Origin: an uncultured Aeriscardovia sp.
GTDB lineage: Bacteria; Actinomycetota; Actinomycetes; Actinomycetales; Bifidobacteriaceae
Length of the DNA stretch: 64,000 nucleotides
Direction of reading: 5' to 3'
Assembly (NCBI GenBank): GCA_903789525.1
Contig: CAIFER010000001.1
Span: 372,001 to 436,000 of the forward strand
The notes under the pieces were generated by a model. The model saw nothing but the letters and a program-made list of their open reading frames with translations. It was not told the origin of the DNA and ran no database searches. The position numbers and the translations under genes were made by a program. The number at the start of each line of letters is the position of its first letter. The stretch's first letter is position 1. Positions 33,644 through 43,518 of the stretch are shown in pieces.

Positions 33644-35611
33644 CTACTCCTCATGTTTTTCGTTGGACGATGCTGAGTCTATCTCGCCAGAATCTTCTAA
33701 ACGCTGTAGCTCACGGTGTGCACGGGCATGAATCATACGCTGCAAGCTCTCTGGACCAACAGCCTTAATGTGCGTTGCATGCGAAATGCAGTATGCGACG
33801 AACCACGAATCCGAGGAGATGATGAGGTGGATCTTGTCACCGTCATCCCATGGTTCTACCGATGAACTCGGCAAATTGGCGATAAATCCAGGATCATGTT
33901 GAGTGGTGATGAATGTGGCTTTCGTCCCCTTGTCAAAACTCCACTGGCGCAACTTTTCGATAGGCACCGGAGGAATTGCGCACGGGATCTGAATATCTGT
34001 GAGCTTGAGCGAACTGATGCGAGAAGCTCGCAGCGTTGACCACTCGTGTGAGTGATCCGTCGTCGCACCTTTCTTCGTGTACGTCCGAATCTTTGAGACA
34101 AGAAGGCGATGCGTACTAGCGGAGACAACACTCCACGTGGCGATGTAATAGACACCTTCATCAACGAAGACCTTCGCTGGTGCGACGCGGCGACGAGTCG
34201 TCTTTCCGGTTGCATCCGTGTAATCGATATCGATGAGATAACGACCGCGAATAGCCTCTTTGACAGCCGGAATGCATGCCGGCTCAAGTTCATAGCCGGT
34301 CAAGCTCAGCCATGGCATGTCTGCGGTCCGCGTGTTTGCGCGCAGTTTAGCGTACAAGCGTTCAGCATCCTCGTGACTTTCTTCTGGCAACAGTGGAGAA
34401 TGTGCCAAGTAACTGACGGATGCCGTCAGCAAACGCAAGTACTGCGGTGAAAGACCTGCAAGACGTTCAAGTCCGAGTGAATTGGTCGGTTTGACAATAC
34501 CGTCGTCCTCGAGCAAGTCCCAATCAATATCGAAGAACTGAGAACCTGCCAATTCGCCATCGTCTGAAACGGTGCTGAGCGTACCAATATCTTTCCGGAT
34601 CGTCTTGAGACCCTTGGCGCGCTGTTCTTTCGTCTTAAACGGACCAATAAAGCGATCAGCAAGCTCTTCTAGCGAATATTGAGCCTTCTTGTGCGCGGAC
34701 AGGAAGAGCATCAGACGCAAACGGCGATCGACATCAGAGCTGGACTGGCCGCTCGAAGAACTACGCCGACGCGTGGTCTTCGACGGATAGCTCACAGGAA
34801 TAGTTGGCTTGAGCACTCTCTCTGAAATGGGAACTGGCTTTGACCGTGAGCTGTCATCCGTCACTTTAAACGCTTCAGCACGCTGGAGTCGCTCAACAAA
34901 TGCGGTCAATGCCGCTTGAGGTCCACGAATGCGTGAACCCGGATGCGTCAAAATGTAGAAGGTGAGATCAGCTGCATCCTCATATGCGACGTTGATCTTT
35001 TCGCCACTTGATTCAACGGAAGCAGTGAGCTGGTGAGACTCAACTGCATCTGTCAGTGCCTTTGGGATTGACTGCGCACCGATCTCGGGAGCAATAGAAT
35101 CCAGGCCGAGACCAGGATTTGAAAGGCGGGCACGCTCAGAAATACTGCGTTCAGAGGCGCGGACGAATTTCTTGCTCTTTTCCTGCTCTTTCTCTTGTGA
35201 CTGACTCAGACCCTTTCCCAGCGAATTAGCCAAGTACGTTGCAGCAGCCAGGATCGGCAGATCGTCTGAATCAAAGTGCAGACGTACAGGAGCCTGATCC
35301 CCTAAGCGCAGACGATAAGAAGCGAAATCTTGCCCATCCGACTTGGAAGAATATTCTGGCTGACGGGATTCGATCTCGATACCCATGGCAGCAAGTTTGG
35401 CTCGATCACGCTGGAATTGCTTTGCAAAGGCAGCTTTCGCTGCTTGATCGATCAGTTCGCCATACGAGTCGGAATAAGCTTTGACCCGCTGTGCAATTTG
35501 CCGTGATGTCAGCCACTGCGGGAACGCTGAGGAGAGGACAGCTAGAACATCCAGCTCGTGCTTCCCCCACTTGTCCGAGAAGCGCCGGCGACCATTGGAT
35601 CCTTCTGCCAT
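33644..35611 (-). CDS. pafBC: WYL-domain transcriptional regulator, PafB-PafC fusion
   Basis: A 655-residue protein in which two PafB/PafC-like halves are joined. The first half has a winged HTH (WLTSRQIAQRVKAY then RDRAKLAAMGIEI); the second begins near residue 285 with another HTH (YSLEELADRFIGPF; IRKDIGTLS) and a WYL-type domain (RYLIDIDYTDATGKTTRRRVAPAKVFVDEGVYYIATW). PafBC is the activator of the LexA/RecA-independent DNA-damage response in mycobacteria and is encoded there as two proteins. Fusions occur in some Actinobacteria. Proteasome genes are not in this window. The WYL fold usually binds a nucleic-acid-derived ligand. Confidence 0.88.
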   Translation of the reverse strand: MAEGSNGRRRFSDKWGKHELDVLAVLSSAFPQWLTSRQIAQRVKAYSDSYGELIDQAAKAAFAKQFQRDRAKLAAMGIEIESRQPEYSSKSDGQDFASYRLRLGDQAPVRLHFDSDDLPILAAATYLANSLGKGLSQSQEKEQEKSKKFVRASERSISERARLSNPGLGLDSIAPEIGAQSIPKALTDAVESHQLTASVESSGEKINVAYEDAADLTFYILTHPGSRIRGPQAALTAFVERLQRAEAFKVTDDSSRSKPVPISERVLKPTIPVSYPSKTTRRRSSSSGQSSSDVDRRLRLMLFLSAHKKAQYSLEELADRFIGPFKTKEQRAKGLKTIRKDIGTLSTVSDDGELAGSQFFDIDWDLLEDDGIVKPTNSLGLERLAGLSPQYLRLLTASVSYLAHSPLLPEESHEDAERLYAKLRANTRTADMPWLSLTGYELEPACIPAVKEAIRGRYLIDIDYTDATGKTTRRRVAPAKVFVDEGVYYIATWSVVSASTHRLLVSKIRTYTKKGATTDHSHEWSTLRASRISSLKLTDIQIPCAIPPVPIEKLRQWSFDKGTKATFITTQHDPGFIANLPSSSVEPWDDGDKIHLIISSDSWFVAYCISHATHIKAVGPESLQRMIHARAHRELQRLEDSGEIDSASSNEKHEE

Positions 35612-35732
35612 GTGTCCTCACGTCTCTCTAGTTTTATTGACAGGATTATCTATTAGACTTCACCTATTCTAGGGTATTTTTTAGTTTTTGTTCACTTCTC
35701 AGCTAAAACAGTGAATTCTCTCTTCGCACACG

Positions 35733-37160
35733 TCACCGCCACGCACCAGATTCGATGCCGTGAGGGCCAACATATGAACCGGACGGAACAAATGATGGCA
35801 CTCCTTCGTCCTTGAGGCATGCCGCACCAAAGAACGTGACATCTCGGCCGAACGTCCAATCCCCGCGAACGGTTACTGAGCTAGCAGCAGCGATCGATGG
35901 TACATCATACGGGAAGCGTTCGTTGAAATCATTAATGTTCTTGTAATAGCGTGGATCGAGATTGACTTCAGGGAACACGTAATTGGCGTCTTCCATTTCG
36001 TATGCATCCGTCAGGTGGAATCGATCTGAGCGCATGATATACAAGTCGTTCGTTGTCTTCACCGGCAGGAAACGAGGACGGTCAACTTCCAGGCAGGTGG
36101 CATTATCAAAGACGCTGATAGCCGCACCCATGGCAGTCTCCAGCTGAACCACTTGAGGAGACGATGGGTCAGTCGGATCGACCGTCTTGTGATTCATAAT
36201 CACAGGGAGTGGCATGATGCCGCCGAACTCCTCCAGCTTTTTCTTCAGATCGGAGATTCTGACCCAGATATTATTCGTATTGAAATAAGGGTGCTTGCGA
36301 ATATCCGTGGCAGCGGCGACATCTTGTGGTCGAATTTGACTCATTTCACGCAGCATGAGTCGATTTGTCTTTTTATTGATTACAAATTGACCGCCTTTAC
36401 GATCAGCCGGCGTCTTCCGGGCAACTTCGACCATAAACGGCGAGTTTGTCGACGCGAAATAGCCTGCCACCGTTGAAGATGGGCGCGCGCCGAGGTTATC
36501 CGAGTTGGAGATGAACAGATATTTCATCCCCTCGCTCAGCAGTTTGTCAAGAATTCCCGAATCGTACAGAGTCGCATACACGTCGCCATGCCCTGGAGGG
36601 CACCACTGCAGATTGGGATTCTGAGGCCATGTGACAGGCATGCCCGTATCTGCGAGGATCTTTGGCTCGCGATGCTGGAGAACTTGCAACGGAATCTCTT
36701 CTTGGTGGAAATTCCTGTCACGATGAATGAATTGAAGAGTATCAGCGGACGTGCGGTACGAATTCATGAAAATGAGAGGCAGACGGACACCTTGTGTGCG
36801 GCGCGTTGTGGTGACTTGGCCGAGAATGATGTCGAGGAAACGCATCTTACGGCCTTTGTGCAGACGTACTGGGAGGAGAGACTTAGCGCGTGAAAGGCCC
36901 ATTGACGTCCCGAGACCACCGTTGAGCTTGAGAAAAGCTGTCTGAGCAAGGGCAGCGTGTGCAGCTTCGTGATCGATCGTCTGCATGGCGTCAGCAATGT
37001 GAGGGAAATGATCAGCTGGTGTGACAGAATCCTCTGGAATAAAACCGGCTGAGTCTTTTTCCCACGTGCGATAGGAATGCGTGAAAGACGTAATAGCTAT
37101 TTTGCTCATCCCATCTTGCTGCATCAGCTTCTGTGCTGCTGCGAGCCCTTTTTGGCTCAT
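35733..37160 (-). CDS. galU: UTP-glucose-1-phosphate uridylyltransferase, UGP type
   Basis: Makes UDP-glucose from UTP and glucose-1-phosphate. It is the eukaryote-like UGPase type typical of bifidobacteria, with the uridine-binding LNGGLGTSMGLSRAKSLLPV and SNSDNLGARPSSTVAGYFAS. It ends in a left-handed beta-helix-like tail (AASSVTVRGDWTFGRDVTF). ATG 37160 has GGGGGAGG 5 bases upstream, giving 475 residues. In bifidobacteria it serves the galactose/Leloir pathway and the lacto-N-biose route, so galactose released by the alpha-galactosidase 0.4 kb upstream could feed into it. A perfect 16-bp palindrome lies 68 bases upstream. Confidence 0.94.
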   Translation of the reverse strand: MSQKGLAAAQKLMQQDGMSKIAITSFTHSYRTWEKDSAGFIPEDSVTPADHFPHIADAMQTIDHEAAHAALAQTAFLKLNGGLGTSMGLSRAKSLLPVRLHKGRKMRFLDIILGQVTTTRRTQGVRLPLIFMNSYRTSADTLQFIHRDRNFHQEEIPLQVLQHREPKILADTGMPVTWPQNPNLQWCPPGHGDVYATLYDSGILDKLLSEGMKYLFISNSDNLGARPSSTVAGYFASTNSPFMVEVARKTPADRKGGQFVINKKTNRLMLREMSQIRPQDVAAATDIRKHPYFNTNNIWVRISDLKKKLEEFGGIMPLPVIMNHKTVDPTDPSSPQVVQLETAMGAAISVFDNATCLEVDRPRFLPVKTTNDLYIMRSDRFHLTDAYEMEDANYVFPEVNLDPRYYKNINDFNERFPYDVPSIAAASSVTVRGDWTFGRDVTFFGAACLKDEGVPSFVPSGSYVGPHGIESGAWR

Positions 37161-37227
37161 GGAGACCTCCCCCACGAAGATTCGTTGCTTTCCTATCGTA
37201 TCGAATTTATTGGCACATAGTGGAAAT

Positions 37228-37243
37228 GAACATTGCAATGTTC
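37228..37243. promoter_or_regulatory. 16-bp perfect palindrome upstream of galU
   Basis: GAACATTGCAATGTTC is a perfect inverted repeat centred 75 bases upstream of the galU start. It has no loop or T-run, so it is more likely a protein-binding site than a terminator. The regulator is unknown. Confidence 0.55.
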
Positions 37244-37332
37244 GTTTTTATTACGATTTGTACGCAAATAAATAGTGAATGCGATCAGTAGGAAGCGAGG
37301 AATGCTGACTAAATAGACGAGTACATGAAATT

Positions 37333-37365
37333 CTGGGCGGGAGCTATATCGCGCAACCCGCCCAG
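37333..37365 (-). terminator. Likely terminator after the alpha-galactosidase gene
   Basis: A perfect 9-bp GC-rich stem (CTGGGCGGG / CCCGCCCAG) encloses a 15-base loop, 43 bases beyond the stop. The minus-strand tail is AATTTCATG, a weak T-run, so efficiency is uncertain. Confidence 0.55.
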
Positions 37366-37407
37366 ATGAGAACTGAAAAGAAAGAGATAACGAAAGTTAT
37401 GAGTCTT

Positions 37408-39585
37408 CTAGTCTTCTTTCTCAGCAGTAATTTCTAACATGAGAGCTTGCAGCGGCCACAATGTCGGTAGTTGCAAACCGATGTGTGAGAGAAGACGACC
37501 GGAAATAACAAATCCGTTGTTACTGTGCGCATTAGTCAGCCACTGCGGGATTGCTCCACCACACTTGGCATCCCCAATCTCACGCAGTTGACGAATACGG
37601 TAAACAGTATTGTCATCAAGCTGCGGAATGCACAGGCTATCCGAGAGATCCTGGCGAACATCGTCGACAGTGGCGATCGTCACAACAGCATGGGTGCGAT
37701 TGTCATCCACCACGCCACGAATGCGCCACGCTGGGTCAACAGTGTCCTCATGGAAAATATGTCCAGAATGCAATAGCGGACGGAGACGACGATACAGGGC
37801 AGTGACATGACTGACTTGCTGCAGCTGGTCGTCCGGAACACGCAAAAGATTCCACTCGAGACCTGGGCAACCCTCTAGCGCAATGGCACAGCGCAGAGAC
37901 AAATCTGTCTGACGGCCAGTCGTATCCGCTGGAGACGGTCCAATATGCGCACCGAGCATTTCTGGCGGAACAAGCAATTCAGTCCAACTTTGAATATCAG
38001 CGCGATCACGTGGATCGTTTGTGTCGGATCCCCACACGCGATCACAGTGACGAAGCATTCCAGCATCGGTTCTCGCGCCGCCTGAACTGCAGCTTTCGAT
38101 GTCCAGCCACGGGAATTCTGACTTCAACGCATCAATGAGCCGATAGACTGCCAGCACCTGAGCATGTGAACCTGCCTTCGATTGGTGAACAGGCTCGACG
38201 AGATTGCGATTGTGATCCCACTTGATGTAATCAATGTGCAAATGACGGATCAACTGTGCCATCTGGTCATGAACATGCTTCCACGCACCATCGTTCGCGA
38301 GATCAAGCACAAACTGATGGCGATAGGAAATTCCTGCAGGAACGGACCATGCACGATCGTCTCCTAAGATCCAATCGTGATGCGCGCGAGCGAGATCAGA
38401 ATCTGCGCTGATCATTTCAGGTTCGAACCACAGGCCGAACTCCATACCCAACTGGTGGACGTGAGAAGCGAGAACATCGAGACCGTGAGGCCAGACACTT
38501 TGATCGACAACCCAATCGCCGAGAGCTCTCGTATCATCACGGCGGTTCTTAAACCAGCCATCATCGAGAACGAATCGTTCAACGCCAACTTGTGCTGCCT
38601 TGTCAGCGAGTTTGAGGAGCGTGCTCTCATGCTGGTCAAAATACACTGCTTCCCACGTATTCAGAGTAAACGGACGTGGTGTGTGCTTCCGCCCCGGCAT
38701 CGAGCGAACCCACGTGACGAGTTGATCACCGATACCGTCCAGCCCAGTATTGGACCAAGCAAATGCAACGTCTGGAGTTTGATAGTGCTCGCCTTTGCTG
38801 AGCTGGATCTCACCGGGCGTGAGCTGTTCGCCTCCACCGAAAGCCGTGAGATTGGCAGACAGATTATCGAGGCGATTAATGCTGTCACCGCTCCATGCCA
38901 CGTGCGAGGCCCACACTCGACCGGATGTATGTCGCGGCGCGCTGTCAGAAAGAATTTGTATCCAGGCACTATCGTGACCAGGCTTCCCGCGATATGCTTC
39001 CCGAATAGTGGAACCGGCAGGAAGAGCAATCGTATTTGGCTGCTTTTCCAGTGGCCAGCGACCGCCAAACGTTGTCAGCATTGTCGCTGTGCGTGGAACC
39101 GGCATTGTTGGCTCGGCTGCCAGAACAGTGAGAATATCATCTCTATCATTGCGCACAACAATGTGTTCGATTACTGCTCCGCCGCGTGCAAGAGTGATCG
39201 ACAGCTGAACAGCAACGCCTGTCCCGTGTTTGCCATCATCAGAAGCCGCGATCACGAGCGTGTGATGGTCATCGCTGACGCTGACAGTTGGCTTTTCAAA
39301 GTGTGGGTAAATCTGCTGGCCAGAACGACTGATCTGCAGACCAGGGCGTCCGAACCAACCTTCCCATCCTTGAGGCAGAACGGACATGCGCCACGCGGCA
39401 TCAGTTGTCTGTCCATTTGTCTGACGCTGTGTGGCTGTGGCAAGCTCGTTGACTTGTTGCAAGGTCAACTCACCGAGATCACTGCCCCAATACGCTACTT
39501 CCGGCATTGCACCCGGATGATTGAGGAGAATGAGGTGAGTTCCATCTCTTCGAATTTGCCAGGACTGTATTGACTGTGCGGTCAT
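37408..39585 (-). CDS. Alpha-galactosidase, GH36
   Basis: A 725-residue family 36 glycosidase that removes alpha-1,6-galactose from raffinose-type sugars or galactomannan side chains. Visible are WFEPEMISADSDL, the nucleophile Asp in YIKWDHNRNLVEP (about residue 453), the C-S-S-G-G-x-R-x-D segment, and the acid/base Asp in RVWGSDTNDPRDR (about 521). The beta-supersandwich head and C-terminal beta domain are of usual size. No signal peptide, so it acts inside the cell on imported oligosaccharides. Start ATG 39585 with AAGGG at 7 bases; a GTG at 39600 is less likely. Last gene of the mannosidase-lacI-galactosidase operon. Confidence 0.94.
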   Translation of the reverse strand: MTAQSIQSWQIRRDGTHLILLNHPGAMPEVAYWGSDLGELTLQQVNELATATQRQTNGQTTDAAWRMSVLPQGWEGWFGRPGLQISRSGQQIYPHFEKPTVSVSDDHHTLVIAASDDGKHGTGVAVQLSITLARGGAVIEHIVVRNDRDDILTVLAAEPTMPVPRTATMLTTFGGRWPLEKQPNTIALPAGSTIREAYRGKPGHDSAWIQILSDSAPRHTSGRVWASHVAWSGDSINRLDNLSANLTAFGGGEQLTPGEIQLSKGEHYQTPDVAFAWSNTGLDGIGDQLVTWVRSMPGRKHTPRPFTLNTWEAVYFDQHESTLLKLADKAAQVGVERFVLDDGWFKNRRDDTRALGDWVVDQSVWPHGLDVLASHVHQLGMEFGLWFEPEMISADSDLARAHHDWILGDDRAWSVPAGISYRHQFVLDLANDGAWKHVHDQMAQLIRHLHIDYIKWDHNRNLVEPVHQSKAGSHAQVLAVYRLIDALKSEFPWLDIESCSSGGARTDAGMLRHCDRVWGSDTNDPRDRADIQSWTELLVPPEMLGAHIGPSPADTTGRQTDLSLRCAIALEGCPGLEWNLLRVPDDQLQQVSHVTALYRRLRPLLHSGHIFHEDTVDPAWRIRGVVDDNRTHAVVTIATVDDVRQDLSDSLCIPQLDDNTVYRIRQLREIGDAKCGGAIPQWLTNAHSNNGFVISGRLLSHIGLQLPTLWPLQALMLEITAEKED

Positions 39586-39624
39586 ACTGTTTCCCTTCAC
39601 CCTTGTTGTGATGTAAGTGATGAC

Positions 39625-40668
39625 TCATGCGGAATGCTGTACCGCATTCGGTGCATCCGCGAGAGACTGCCGAACAATGAGATGATACGGGTCTTCCATG
39701 CGATTGTGGACTTGCTCCCCTTTGATCCTCTGGAGAAGCATGTGAGCGGCGATCTTTCCAGAGGTAATGACGTCACGGCGAACAGCAGTGAGCGTAGGCC
39801 GTGTTGCTGTGCACAGGAACGAATCATCCCAGCAAATAATCGAAAGCTGCTGCGGAACGTGCACTCCCATTTCTGACGCCGTCGAGAGGCCTGCCAATGC
39901 CATCACATCGTTGTCATACACAATTGCCGTGATGTCCCGGTGCAAACTCAAAAGTCGTCGCGTCATCTCAGAACCTTGCTCAGGGGTGTAATTGGAATGC
40001 ATGCACGCATATTGGATGCCGCGTTTTTCAGTCTCGGTAGAGAATGCTTGATCACGAATGAATGAGTGACCGAGATTTTCAGGGCCAGCAACCCTGCCAA
40101 TTGAGGTATGCCCATGCTGTGCAAGAGCGTTTGTGATCAGCTGGACGGCTTGTGCCTCATCACTTCGCAACGTTAGTAACCCACCTGTCATGCTCGGATC
40201 AGCAAGCACAACAACGGGAATAGTTGAATGATGGCGGAAATAGTCAATGCGAGGGTCGGCAATCTGAATATTGATGACGACGATTCCATCAACTGTTCCA
40301 GAGGCTATCCAGTCGGCAATCACATGCAATTCATCTGTGATATGAGGGGCGAGACGAACCATCAGAGAATAATTCTCCGTCTCAAGTTCCTGGCTCAATC
40401 CGCTGATGAGATGCATGTAATACGGCTCGATAGCCATCGAATTTTGATTACCAGAGATAATGAGGCCGACGCAGCTGGCACGCGAATTGGATAGTGACTT
40501 TGCCGCATGATTGGGTTTCCACCCGAGACGCTGAGCAACCGACAGTACGCGCTCGCGGGTAGCAGATGAAACACCTTTCTTCCCGTTGAGTGCGTACGAA
40601 ACCGCGCTGTTCGAAACGCCAGCAGCACGAGCAACATCACTAATCGTCACCGTCGTATGCAGCTGCAT
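39625..40668 (-). CDS. LacI-family sugar regulator
   Basis: A 347-residue repressor-type protein. HTH at residues 6-30 (VTISDVARAAGVSNSAVSYALNGKKGVSSA), then the hinge LGWKPNHAAKSLS and the periplasmic-binding-protein-like effector domain (CVGLIISGNQNS; DGIVVINIQIADP; AIVYDNDVMALAGLSTASEMGV; LSIICWDDS). It lies between the beta-mannosidase and alpha-galactosidase genes in the same direction, so it probably controls its own operon. The matching CG-centred palindrome at 43519-43532 lies 61 bases before the first gene. ATG 40668 with AAAGGT at 7 bases is preferred over an upstream start at 40683. Inducer unknown; a manno- or galacto-oligosaccharide is the obvious guess. Confidence 0.92.
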   Translation of the reverse strand: MQLHTTVTISDVARAAGVSNSAVSYALNGKKGVSSATRERVLSVAQRLGWKPNHAAKSLSNSRASCVGLIISGNQNSMAIEPYYMHLISGLSQELETENYSLMVRLAPHITDELHVIADWIASGTVDGIVVINIQIADPRIDYFRHHSTIPVVVLADPSMTGGLLTLRSDEAQAVQLITNALAQHGHTSIGRVAGPENLGHSFIRDQAFSTETEKRGIQYACMHSNYTPEQGSEMTRRLLSLHRDITAIVYDNDVMALAGLSTASEMGVHVPQQLSIICWDDSFLCTATRPTLTAVRRDVITSGKIAAHMLLQRIKGEQVHNRMEDPYHLIVRQSLADAPNAVQHSA

Positions 40669-40707
40669 CGTCAGACCTTTCACTGATGAGATTATGCGAT
40701 TCAGATT

Positions 40708-43458
40708 TTAGTTGCGGCACAGATCGTTAGCGCTGCGCAAAACACGTGGCGCAACATACTGATCGGCTTGGCCAGCATGCGAGCTCGAAATGTGCAGCTC
40801 TGCCTTCTCGCCTGAAAGAAGCGAAATCATGCCTTGATCGACCTGTGCATGAGCATCGACTTTATCTGCCATGCAGAACAGATCACGGACGTACGACTTC
40901 GCCGTCACAGTGAGAAGATATCCACCTTCTGCTGGTTCGCATGTGGCACTGAACGCATCTGATGGCTGTGCAAGTTTTTGATCAATGACCTCAGCGCAGT
41001 CAAAGATCGTGCGTTCGAATGCAGGTCCATTGGCCGACGGATCGGCGCTCGCAGTTGCGACAATCACTTCTTGAGTCGGATCTGTAGCATGAGCAACATC
41101 ATCGTTCAGACGGATATGACCGGACTGGCCTGCTTTCAGGCTCATCGTCTCTGTCTGCGAAGCAAGTTCTGTGCCATCAAACCGGACGCGACGAATCGTC
41201 CACGTTCCACTCCACGGCTCACGCGTATCGTTCACTGCAGTGAGGACGAGGATATCAGGGGTGAGCGGCGTCATGCCTTCCCAGCTGTGATCGTGACGAT
41301 TTTCCTCGCTGATTTCTCGTTGAATTGTGGCGAAACGATTAGCAAAGAACTGGCGAGAGGCGTACCACAGCGGCTTGCGATGACCGTCGTAGTCCACAGC
41401 TGCCCAGGAGATGACCGGCCAATCGTCGTTCAGCTGCCAGATGATCGATCCGGCATTAATTGGCTCAATGGAACGGAAGTGGCTCACACCAAAGCGAATG
41501 GCCTGTGCTTGTTGTAGCTGGCATGCCCAATGCCAATCTTCTGGATCTTTCCATGAATCAGTTGGCAGGAGCCAGTTGCGAGATCCATCTGCGTTGCGGC
41601 TGATGTCGTTCGTCGCGCCAGGAGTCAGATGCCCACGCATGCCACGAGCCAGCTTGATCTGCCCATTCACTGCCTTTTGATGAGCGCTCATCTGAGGACC
41701 TGTCAAGCTGATTGGCTGATCGTGGACGACACGGGTCAACGTTGACCATGCAGGCGGAGCTTGATAGCCGAACTCATCAGCAAAGCGCGGTGCATAGGCA
41801 GCGTAATGACGATAGTCAACATCATTCCAGATATCCCAAATGTGGCTTGTGCCATCGCCCACGTCTCCAGCGGAGGTCTGCTTAGTGAACGCCATCGGAG
41901 AGCTCGGGATGTAAATGCGCGTCGGATCCAAACGGTTCAGCAGATCAGGAATGATGTGGGAATAGTACAGATCTCCCCATCCCTTCTCATGGAATCCGTA
42001 TGCATTGACCGGTTCATCCTTGTCACACAGATTCTGCTTATATCCGCCCCATTGCGCGTATGCGATGTAATCCTCATTCGAGCCGTTCCATACGACCAAG
42101 CTCGGATGTGAGCACAAGCGAATAATTTGTTCGCGGATTTCGTACGTAATATCTTCGACGGTATGTGGATCCTCTGGATAGGAAGCGCATGCAAGGGCGC
42201 AATCCTGCCACACCATGATGCCGTTGCTATCAGCGAGATCGTAGAACTCGTCATCTTCGTACAGACCGCCGCCCCACACACGGACGATATTGGAATTCGA
42301 CTCCGTTAAATCGCGGAAAGCTCGTTCGTGGCGTTGTGTGCCCACACGGGTGATGAGTGCGTCGTCAGGAATCCAGTTGTATCCCATTGCGTGAATAGGG
42401 ACGTGATTGATAAAGATTTGGAATGGACGACCGTTATTATCAGCATCCGTCGTGAAGCTCACTGTGCGGAAGCCAACATGACCGTTCCACTGTGCAGCTG
42501 TTGCATGTTGCGCGGAATCTAATGGCTGCGCTGTCACCGTAACGACGTAAAGAGGATGATCGCCGTATCCGCGCGGCCACCATAGCTGTGCGTTCGGAAC
42601 CTCAATCTGAATCTTCGCATGATTGCGCGTCGGCTCCACGACTTGCTCAGCGTCGTACGTCTGACCTTCTTGGCCATCCTTGGCTGGAGAGCTGATTGCG
42701 ACGTGAACGGTCACAGGAACACGGCTTTCCTGCGGATTGTTCATCGAAATATTGCGGCCGACGCCCATGCCCTCTCGCTCAACTTCGACGTCCGCGTTCA
42801 GAATGCCCGTGCCATGACGATCAACATCGACGAGAGGACGAACTGAAACGATACGAGCACCAGACCACGAATCGATGCCAATTGGCTGCCAAATACCAGC
42901 ATTTGCAATGTCAATGCCCCAATCCCAACCGAATTGTGAGCTTGGCTTACGGATCTGATTAAAAGCGTGATGTTCGGTGTGAGGGTAGAGACCACGAACT
43001 TGCTCAAGACGGCTCGACTCGCGGACTGGAGAAAGAACGTCAACGACGAGGGTGTTCTCCCCCTCTTGCAGTTGTGAACGCACATCCCACCGATACGTGC
43101 GGTAATAGTCGTCGACTTTATCAACAAAGCGACCATTCAGTGAAATGCTGGCGATAGTATCAATGCCATACGCGACGAGATCATGGCGGGTATTTCCATC
43201 GTTATGCCACTCAAAAGTGCAGGTAAAACGCCAATCGACATCCCCCACCCACTGAAGCTTTTGCTCATTGATTCCATCAAACGGGTCAGGAATGAGACCG
43301 GCCTCCAGCAAAATGCGCATGGCCTCATTGGGCATGTCAGCTGGAATACCCTTTTCACACGCGCTTCTGACATTTTCATCGGGAATAGCTTGCGGATTGA
43401 GCGCAGTGAGGCGCCACCCATGTTTCAGTGCAACGAAAGTAGATGGTGTATGAACCAT
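40708..43458 (-). CDS. Beta-mannosidase, GH2
   Basis: A 916-residue family 2 enzyme that removes terminal beta-mannose. The sugar-binding jelly-roll head (HDLVAYGIDTIASISLNG, then QFGWDWGIDIANAGIWQPIG) is typical of beta-mannosidases. The acid/base Glu is in LVVWNGSNEDYIAY (about residue 457) and the nucleophile Glu in RFADEFGYQAPP (about 560). No signal peptide, so it acts on imported oligomannosides. The ATG has AAAGGG at 7 bases. First gene of an operon with the LacI regulator and alpha-galactosidase. No beta-mannanase or transporter is seen in the window. Confidence 0.94.
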   Translation of the reverse strand: MVHTPSTFVALKHGWRLTALNPQAIPDENVRSACEKGIPADMPNEAMRILLEAGLIPDPFDGINEQKLQWVGDVDWRFTCTFEWHNDGNTRHDLVAYGIDTIASISLNGRFVDKVDDYYRTYRWDVRSQLQEGENTLVVDVLSPVRESSRLEQVRGLYPHTEHHAFNQIRKPSSQFGWDWGIDIANAGIWQPIGIDSWSGARIVSVRPLVDVDRHGTGILNADVEVEREGMGVGRNISMNNPQESRVPVTVHVAISSPAKDGQEGQTYDAEQVVEPTRNHAKIQIEVPNAQLWWPRGYGDHPLYVVTVTAQPLDSAQHATAAQWNGHVGFRTVSFTTDADNNGRPFQIFINHVPIHAMGYNWIPDDALITRVGTQRHERAFRDLTESNSNIVRVWGGGLYEDDEFYDLADSNGIMVWQDCALACASYPEDPHTVEDITYEIREQIIRLCSHPSLVVWNGSNEDYIAYAQWGGYKQNLCDKDEPVNAYGFHEKGWGDLYYSHIIPDLLNRLDPTRIYIPSSPMAFTKQTSAGDVGDGTSHIWDIWNDVDYRHYAAYAPRFADEFGYQAPPAWSTLTRVVHDQPISLTGPQMSAHQKAVNGQIKLARGMRGHLTPGATNDISRNADGSRNWLLPTDSWKDPEDWHWACQLQQAQAIRFGVSHFRSIEPINAGSIIWQLNDDWPVISWAAVDYDGHRKPLWYASRQFFANRFATIQREISEENRHDHSWEGMTPLTPDILVLTAVNDTREPWSGTWTIRRVRFDGTELASQTETMSLKAGQSGHIRLNDDVAHATDPTQEVIVATASADPSANGPAFERTIFDCAEVIDQKLAQPSDAFSATCEPAEGGYLLTVTAKSYVRDLFCMADKVDAHAQVDQGMISLLSGEKAELHISSSHAGQADQYVAPRVLRSANDLCRN

Positions 43459-43518
43459 TTTTCACCCTTTCGGTATGTTTGTCATCTTTGACAGTGATCG
43501 ATAACGAACGACCTCCAT

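Noticed and set aside
38377-39573. A 398-codon plus-strand open frame opposite the alpha-galactosidase gene
   Set aside because: It lies entirely antisense to a GH36 gene with all its catalytic motifs, has no family resemblance and no ribosome-binding site.
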